Below are positions 57,200-64,000 of a stretch of 64,000 bases of DNA, in pieces (the stretch's first letter is position 1; each line of letters opens with the position of its first letter). Made by a program: the position numbers and the translations under genes. The notes below the pieces were generated by a model. That model did no database searches, was not told the origin of the DNA, and saw only the letters and a program-made list of their open reading frames with translations. This DNA is from Palaemon carinicauda (lineage: Eukaryota; Arthropoda; Malacostraca; Decapoda; Palaemonidae): contig NC_090745.1 in assembly GCF_036898095.1 (NCBI RefSeq), forward strand, positions 86,373,717 through 86,437,716, written 5' to 3'.

Positions 57200-57325
57200 A
57201 GCTACTTCGCTTGCGATTGTCTCAAGTTGAAGCAGAGCTGAAAGAGAAAACTGAAAGTTACAAAAGAGAGCTCTCCAGTCTTACAAATGACAATGCAGCA
57301 CTTAAAGGAAAAGTTGAGATTAATG
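57200..57325 (+). CDS. OPA1: OPA1 exon: coiled coil, first copy
   Basis: Acceptor accttgttgcag, donor G|gttagt, phase 1 on both sides (126 bp). It begins by completing a Glu codon and reads ELLRLRLSQVEAELKEKTES, then YKRELSSLTNDNAALKGKV. Leu and other hydrophobic residues at heptad spacing make a coiled coil. In OPA1 a coiled coil of this kind (ELL...LKYQ...LEKENKELR in vertebrates) stands just before the GTPase domain. The exon at 63037 encodes a related peptide, which points to exon duplication. Confidence 0.88.
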
Positions 57326-58576
57326 GTTAGTTTTCAGTTGAGCAAGTATGGGGATAACAGTATGTGGGGAAGTTTGTTTGGTCTGTTTCTGGGCTCCTCA
57401 TGACTCACTTGCTTACTAACATTTAGGTATAATATGGTCCAAAACATGCCCCTCTGATTTTACGTAAGTATTAATTTCAGTTTTTTGCATACATTTAATA
57501 GGGAGAGGAGATATGCTTTTAGGGGACATTTTATCGTTTTGAGGACATTTCACAATGACAGTTCATTATCTTTTCTCAAAGTTTTACTTTTTCTTAACTT
57601 TTTAATTATTGTTTATATATACAACTTATATACTGTATACTTTTGTCATTTTGTATATCTTACTTTCTTAAATTTTGCCAAACATCTTTTCATGATAATT
57701 TTGATAATTCTTCTGGGGATAGCTTGCCATTGGTTATCAGATAATTTTCCTTATTGGAGATTCTGTGACAGGTTCAATAAAACCTGAACCCTTGGATTTC
57801 TCTTATACACACTGAGACAGTGCCTTGTATGTTGATACACTGGTCCTAAAGCAAGGAGACAATATTTCTTTGGTATTTTCATGTTGGTATTAGATTCCCT
57901 CCTCTAGCGTTTTACAGGAAAGTCCTTGGAGACAAAACAGTACTTCCCAAAAAATATTTTTTAAGGCCTTATCAGTTGTTGGTCTTTTCATCATAGGGTA
58001 AGTTTATCCAAATGATATATCAATATCTGCTACAAAATTACTGCAAATCCCTTGCATACCAACATCATTCAAAAATAGGACTTTTAAGTTGAAAAGATCT
58101 TTTAAATCCACAATGGTTATTTTAGGCATCAAATGCTTAACCATGTTCTCCTACTCTACAATATTTCAGTCAATTGGTCTCCCTAGCACTGCTGAGCTAG
58201 CCTACATATGTAGAAGGAACCTGCACTGCTTTTTCTACATAAATAAAGAAGTATTTTGATCAGATTAATAGCAGAGAAATTTCTACTCTTACTTTCATTG
58301 TTTTTTATGATAAATTTTATATATTATAGAAATTTCTTTTATTAGAACCACAGTTGGACAACATAATTTGATTTGGTTGAAGCTTTTGGATTAGGGTTAT
58401 TAATTGAAAATCTTATGAAAAGTACTAAGGTGGTTGAGATTGAAAATCCCTACCGGTAACTTTATTATTGTACAAGGTTTTTTGTATATTCCTTTTTTGT
58501 AGTCCAACTTATGACACTCTAGACAAGTTTGTTATGTTTTAACTGTCAAAATCCTATTTGTATTCATCAATTTTAG
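57326..58576. other. OPA1 intron, no feature seen
   Basis: AT-rich, with no supported coding or repeat feature. Confidence 0.5.
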
Positions 58577-58662
58577 CTTTAGCAAAATGGATAAGTGAAT
58601 TGGCAAGCATTATTAAAAAAAAGTTGGTTAATTCCTCAATTTATAACCAATATGATATCAAG
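58577..58662 (+). CDS. OPA1: Candidate OPA1 exon, not matched to a known segment
   Basis: Acceptor caattttag, donor AAG|gtaaga. The exon accepts phase 1 and leaves in phase 0. After a G it reads ALAKWISELASIIKKKLVNS and SIYNQYDIK, with no stop. It pairs with the exon at 58850, which accepts phase 0 and returns phase 1. The two together therefore form a frame-neutral cassette between the coiled-coil exons. I do not recognise this peptide in OPA1, so it may be lineage-specific, alternatively used, or a false call. The donor is strong. Confidence 0.5.
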
Positions 58663-58849
58663 GTAAGACTTCTTTCTCAATCTAAAGCTAACTATTTTTT
58701 AAGAATAGAAAGGATATTCTACGGATGGTATCTTTCCCTCTTTAGTTACTTGTTATGAAGATAAGTTTTATGACGTATTTTAGTGTGGTAAGAAAAAATA
58801 TTAAGAATACTCGCTAAGTTCTTTTTTTTTGGTTTCATTTTCTTTATAG

Positions 58850-58928
58850 ACCAATGTCATATTGTTAAAGGAACTGATCGGCCATTCTCGCATCTCATTG
58901 GATGAATCTCCCTTGCCTGTTTTGAAGG
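58850..58928 (+). CDS. OPA1: Candidate OPA1 exon, partner of 58577-58662
   Basis: A long pyrimidine tract (ttttttttggtttcattttc) leads to the acceptor tttatag. The donor is G|gtaaag. It enters in phase 0 and leaves in phase 1 (79 bp), reading TNVILLKELIGHSRISLDES and PLPVLK. It is separated from the previous candidate by only 187 bp, by far the shortest intron here. Splice signals and phase agree with membership in OPA1, but the peptide is not one I can assign. Confidence 0.55.
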
Positions 58929-61900
58929 GTAAAGAGCGTGATATCAGAGGCTTAAGTATTACAAGTAATTTTGTTAAAAATTTATCTATAGGAAGAATGA
59001 TGCAATAGATCTATTTTAGACCAGTAATTTCCACAGAGAACTTATTGAAATTATTGTATTGCATATTTTGTATTACAGGACATAGATTTCATTATGCAGT
59101 AACTTATCTATTATATCTTGAATTAGGAAGGAAATTTATCGTTGAATCGCAACTTCAAATAAGTCTGTTAGTTAATGAATGTCAAATTTCAAACTTGTTT
59201 ACAGAATTTGGTTTACTCTATGAATTTGTATATCTAATGCTCAAAGATGTACAGTATTTGTTTTGAGTTACAGCTTCTAATGAATCTGTTGAGTTAATGT
59301 ATGGGGATATCCAAGAATATTTGTTTGGTTTCCTTTATCAAATCTTGACTTGTGCTCAGTGGTTCTGGTCAATCTGAAAGGAGATAGGAAGTTGACCTTG
59401 ATGTTCTCCTTTGTATTTTCCATGTTTATTTGTGAGATGGATATTTTGGTTCAAGTTTTTTTGTGTGCATCTTCCTTCTGCCAAGAAAGTGTGTTTTACA
59501 GCTTCGTCTATTTTGAGATAAAATTCATGGAAATAAACATGATTTTCAAATTGAAATCTTTCATTTCAATACTTTTCTTTGAATAGATTTAGTGAAGTCC
59601 TCCTCTTTAGTTTTGAGGGGATACTTACCTTCTGTGTTCAGTACCACTTAAATCTGAAGAGTTTTTTACCTTCTTTCCTGAGCTAACCTTTGGACAATGT
59701 TATGGCCATCTGTCACTTCCCAACAGATTGGGAGGGTATTTGGTGACGAATTTGAAGGGAGTGGGAATAGTTTTCTCATTGTTTTATTTAGAGGTTGACA
59801 AGTTAGCACTTCTTCTAATAGCTTTTTCAGCATATTTCTTTAAGGCCTTTTGGGCATTTCCTTTTACTGTGTGCCTGGCATTGCACACTGGCTCTTCAAC
59901 TTCTCTTATATTACTTCTATTTCACCTCCAAAGAAAACCTTTCCCTATACTATCCCTATTAGTTTAGGTATGTGGTCCTGTAGCAAAGTTAAACTGTTCT
60001 ATAAGAACACTTTTTTTGTAATAAGAGTATACTGAACTACAGTTTGACATATATAGGTTAACCTGTCTTGAAATTATCCTTTATTAAGAAATAGTGATTG
60101 TATTACAGGAATAAAATTCTGCTACAAGGTGCTATGGCTGTCAACTACAGATTTTTTGAAAAATTCTAAGCTAATCTATAGGGCATTTGGTTTTTTTCCC
60201 TTGACAAAGTGAAAAATTAAAAAGTGTCTTTTCATAGGTAAGAGTACTTGGTACATTTTATAAGTTAAAATTCTTGTTATATGTCCTCTAGAAATTAAAA
60301 TGTCCTCTTTCATATCTTATTGTGCTGTGATGTAGATATTAACTTGTTAATTATGAAGGGCGTGTGTGGGCTTTTGTACTGTACATGCTATGTAGAACCA
60401 CTAGCACATGTATCATAGCGTGCATCCATTGTAGCACCACATAGGACTGGATAGTTTACCTTTTTTCTGCGTTCTTAATTCTACGAAATGATTACATTGA
60501 AGATGTTTGAATCATTGAAATATTAACAATAAAGTTGGTTACATTTCAAAATAAATTTTATCCTCCATATTACTGTTTCAGGGAGTGATATAGATTACTT
60601 AATAGATTTAGGAATAATTCCTTAGAAGAAAAATGGATTACATCATTTACATACATCACAGTTGTAGGGACTTTTGAGATGTATTTGTTAGTTTAAAAGG
60701 ATTGGTAGTTATTAGCAGTTGTATGTAACCACTAAATGGATAGAATAGAAATTTTATAGGCAGTATACAATTATCTATTCTCTTCAATATATGAATTGGT
60801 TGACGGAGATAACTTGAAAAATACCATGTACTTTTATCTTTCAGCTTCTGTGCTTACAGTATATGCAAGTATGTGTAGATGTGGGTTAACAATTTTGATA
60901 TTTTTTTTTCTTTTTGTGGATTATTTACTGCATCTCTTTGAAAAAGATGAATTGATATATTCATTATTTTGTATGTGCATGAGGATCAAGGCCAAGAGAT
61001 TGAACCTGAAATGGTATTAGAAGTTTTTACCATTTTTTGATGGTGTTAACATCTTTATATAAATGGCTATTTATTTTAACTAAATTACTTAAACTGCTTT
61101 GAAATAGGGTTCTTCTGAATAAACTTATGTTTGCATTCATATGTATTTATTGATAGAACTGAGCTTTAATTATCTACTTTACATACTGTATATTGAAAAT
61201 GTTTTGTAATTAATATATTATAAATTAAAAATTCTAAATATAAAATAGTGATAAAATTATTCTCTGATATTGCTTAATATTTTTAGTATTGCTTACCTCA
61301 TGAATTCACTTACAATAACTGACAAGTCAAGTATTCATAGGTGTTATCCAGGCAAGAGAAATCTAGTTACAAATGTGATAAATTTATAAAACTTGATTTT
61401 TCTAAAGACATAAGTATTGGGGTACGTAAATGTATGAATGATCATTCATGTTAAAAACTCAAGAAATTTGCTGTACATATGCTTCTGTATTTGGAATGTA
61501 GATACTTCCTAGTGCCAGTCCACTTCTGGTCCTTTTCTTTGAAATATCTCTTAAAAATAGTCTTGATTTTATTTGTTTGAATTGATAGTTATTGCAAGCC
61601 AAGTGTCCCTTCAGGGAGAAGACATAAGGAATTTATGATCATCCACTTCTCGATAATTCCATGTTCATTTAATCACTCATGTTAAAATCTGAAGATGTAG
61701 ACCTTGGTTGCTATGTTGTATGACACTTGAATACTTAACTAGAAAAAGCTCATCTCATACAAAAACCGTGTTATATTCTATGGGGCTATCCTTACAATGA
61801 CCAACCCTCAGTTATCTGAGTCATGGTATTTTACTCATAACTCCCCAACTACTGTTCAGGATCTTGAAACAAATGTAAACAAAGTTTTCATTATCTCTGC

Positions 61901-63036
61901 CTCCGTGAATTGCAACTTATTTGACAGATGGGGTTGTGATGAGACCAACTGACTGTTTTTAATGTTTCTAGATTTCATAAAATCTTATCTATAATCACCC
62001 TTAGTGAATTTCATCCTCCGAACCTGACAAATTTCTCAATTCTTTTCATTCTACTTGAAAAGTTGAGGATGTGATTATTGGGGACCATAGGGTCGATGTG
62101 GCACATATTGTATGTCATGGGATTATCTTACTAAAGCTGTCCATTAAACAAAAGGCTATTGAATCGTAGCATACTTGATGAAAAATATAGGCACCTAAAT
62201 TTGTGTATTATAGAAAAGAAAACGGTGCAATCATCAGTGTGATGATGATTTGGTTTTGATTCCTTTTGGCAATTGTGAAGTTACACAAATGAATAACTTC
62301 CTCATAGATAGCACAGTTAGTAGTTCTTGGCCATTTCTTTCTAAAACATCATTCATATTCGATGCAAATCAATCTTTTTTTTATGAGTCTCAATATCATC
62401 TCAAGATATTACACCTTTCAAATGCTTTTTTGATCCAATATTTCCATAGCTTGAAGTTTTCTTTATTGTCCCATCACACATGGTGATGTGAACCAGTGTA
62501 GTGCCATTTTTCTAATAGTGGAATTCACGTTTCTGGTTTTGGGATTATTTAATTTGGTTTAAGGTCAGTATAGCCATTAAGAGTTAGACCTCTACAAACA
62601 GAGAGTTGCAAATTTTTACATTGGGATAAGGTTTATTTTTTTTTTGTAAGCAAAAGCATGTGGATTAACACAACTTACAATCAATAGTTTTAATGTTTCA
62701 CTACTCAAAGTCTTAGTTATATAAACCAGAGCACTTTTAGTAAGATGAAGTAATTGTTCTTTGAGAAATTGATACCTTTGAAAAAGAAAAATTCCTTTAA
62801 GTCTGTGAAGAATAAATAGTGCCGTAGTTAGTTATATTTATCATTCTTGTCAATTGTTTTTTTTTTTTTTTTTTTTTGTATTTATTAGCGAACTTGTGCT
62901 TGATTAACCATGTAGTTTTGAACATTGTTGTAGAGCCTTCTACAAAGGATGTTTAGTATGAGTTGTATTAGGAGTTCATCTTTGTTGACTCATTTCTTAG
63001 ATAAGGAGTGTTATTAATACAGCTTATTATCTTAAG
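58929..63036. other. OPA1 intron (4.1 kb), no feature seen
   Basis: AT-rich with no repeat or coding motif I can support. A T-run is near 62859-62877. Open frames at 59045-59266, 59728-59967 and 60796-61020 lack motifs and splice context. Confidence 0.6.
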
Positions 63037-63141
63037 CTGGGGCCGTAAATGAACTTCAGGAACGGAAAGCAGTTCTTGAACGTGAAATTTCAAGTTTGCT
63101 GAAAGAAAATGCTGGTCTTAAAGCATCACTTAGTAAACAGG
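63037..63141 (+). CDS. OPA1: OPA1 exon: coiled coil, second copy
   Basis: Acceptor ttatcttaag, donor G|gtcagt, phase 1 on both sides (105 bp). After the completing G it reads AGAVNELQERKAVLEREISS, then LLKENAGLKASLSKQ. The end matches the first coiled-coil exon: REISSLLKENAGLKASL here against RELSSLTNDNAALKGKV there. Both exons can be joined in frame, or either one alone. The acceptor has a weak pyrimidine tract, which may favour regulated use. The GTPase domain should follow to the right of the window. Confidence 0.8.
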
Positions 63142-64000
63142 GTCAGTATATTGATTTCCAGCTTATTAACATCATGCTAATTTGCATGCCTCTTAACAAT
63201 ATTGCTAAGAAGGTTTTTGTTATAGTGGGTAATATTATTTTAAAAACACCACACTAACGTATTTAAAGTTGAGGCAGCTTGCGTCTTTTTCAAATTTTTT
63301 TCCAATGATAGAATTATAAAAATAATCTCTACATTAGCAATAAATAAGGAAAATTTAAGCGATGCATCACATTTTCCTTGTAAATATATCTTTTCAGTGA
63401 GGAGACCATGCCAAAATTTAAAAGGCACAGTAGCTCATAATTTGCCGTACAGTATATTGTAATGTTCGCACTTGCCTAATCGGTGTTAGAAGACATGACA
63501 TAATCGTAAATCATAGTTTCATTAGGTCTCTGTTCATAAATGTTTGGCTCTGTGACCTATAGTATCTTTCTTTTCATTTCTTTTCATGTTTTAATGAAAT
63601 ATCTTTGTGATGTATTCTTAGTTATTTATAAAATCCCCTTTTTTTTATTTCATGTGTCAATCTTTATGTCTGAAACTAGTGCAATTGTTCATTTGTCACT
63701 GGTTTCTAAATACTTGAGTGATAAAAGTCCAAACTTATAATACTTCATTGGAATTATAACTTGACCCTTATCGTAGGTTTATATTGGCCACTCATTCTTT
63801 GAAAGTACCTTATTTTTATCTATTGTACAACTTCTGCTTAATTAGATAAGTTTACAATCTTTGTTCATACTAGTCTTCATATGCTTCTTTGCACTTGCTC
63901 GCTGTGAATTTCAATATGGGCTGACCCTTATGGGATTAGTGAAATTAAGCTTAATTAGGAGTTTTAGTTTGTACTTCTTTGATCTCGTGAATTCCTATTA
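63142..64000. other. OPA1 intron running out of the window, no feature seen
   Basis: AT-rich with no supported feature. Confidence 0.6.

Noticed and set aside
59045..61020. Hydrophobic open frames in the 4.1-kb intron
   Set aside because: They are AT-rich chance frames without splice sites, motifs or phase fit to OPA1.

Overview
Organism and character. This is AT-rich eukaryotic genomic DNA with split genes, very long introns and dense retroelement remnants. DIRS1-like tyrosine-recombinase retrotransposons, several LINE families, and long (CT)n, (TA)n and (TTA)n microsatellites suggest a crustacean, most likely a decapod such as a penaeid shrimp. That placement is an inference from repeat style. 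No database was searched.

Host gene. One host gene is recognisable on the + strand. I identify it as the mitochondrial inner-membrane dynamin-like GTPase OPA1. Six exons (3878-4069, 23598-23742, 27772-27897, 49789-49842, 54034-54114, 57200-57325) and a further coiled-coil exon (63037-63141) join in one open frame with consistent phases. They encode the inner-membrane anchor, the following intermembrane-space segment and a coiled coil. Two more exons with good splice signals (58577-58662, 58850-58928) fit the same phase but are less certain. The GTPase domain should lie beyond the right edge and the targeting peptide beyond the left edge. Intron lengths between called exons run from 187 bp to about 21.9 kb.

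Mobile load. Positions 1-3255 hold the 3' part of a DIRS1-like element (copy A), probably upstream of or inside an earlier OPA1 intron. The 19.5-kb intron after the anchor exon holds an antisense LINE fragment (4186-5095), a nearly full-length DIRS1-like element with terminal repeats and an internal complementary region (copy B, 5685-11800), a second one abutting it head to tail (copy C, 11800-18320), an antisense LTR-retrotransposon-like leader (18330-19260), a GC-rich island and an unclassified repeat. The 21.9-kb intron holds a nested stack. DIRS copy D (28935-42920) is split by an I/Jockey-type LINE (to 37825). That LINE's ORF1 is split by a TA-flanked DNA transposon (30877-34576), which itself contains four tandem ~630-bp units full of CT/CA microsatellite. 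Copy D is also interrupted by a truncated LINE 3' end (39805-40480). Two related LINE 3' ends and another decayed element lie to the right. The last third holds a decayed LINE with a visible YADD box, an RNase H fragment, and three tandem 338-bp units carrying a tRNA-type A and B box, ending in a (TA)n tract.

Activity. None of the mobile elements seen here has an intact coding set. The DIRS copies carry stops, frameshifts and, in B, C and D, loss of a recombinase catalytic residue. The most unusual structures are a ~524-bp palindrome at the 5' junction of the nested LINE, element-specific minisatellites inside the DIRS gag region, and two paralogous, phase-matched coiled-coil exons in OPA1.
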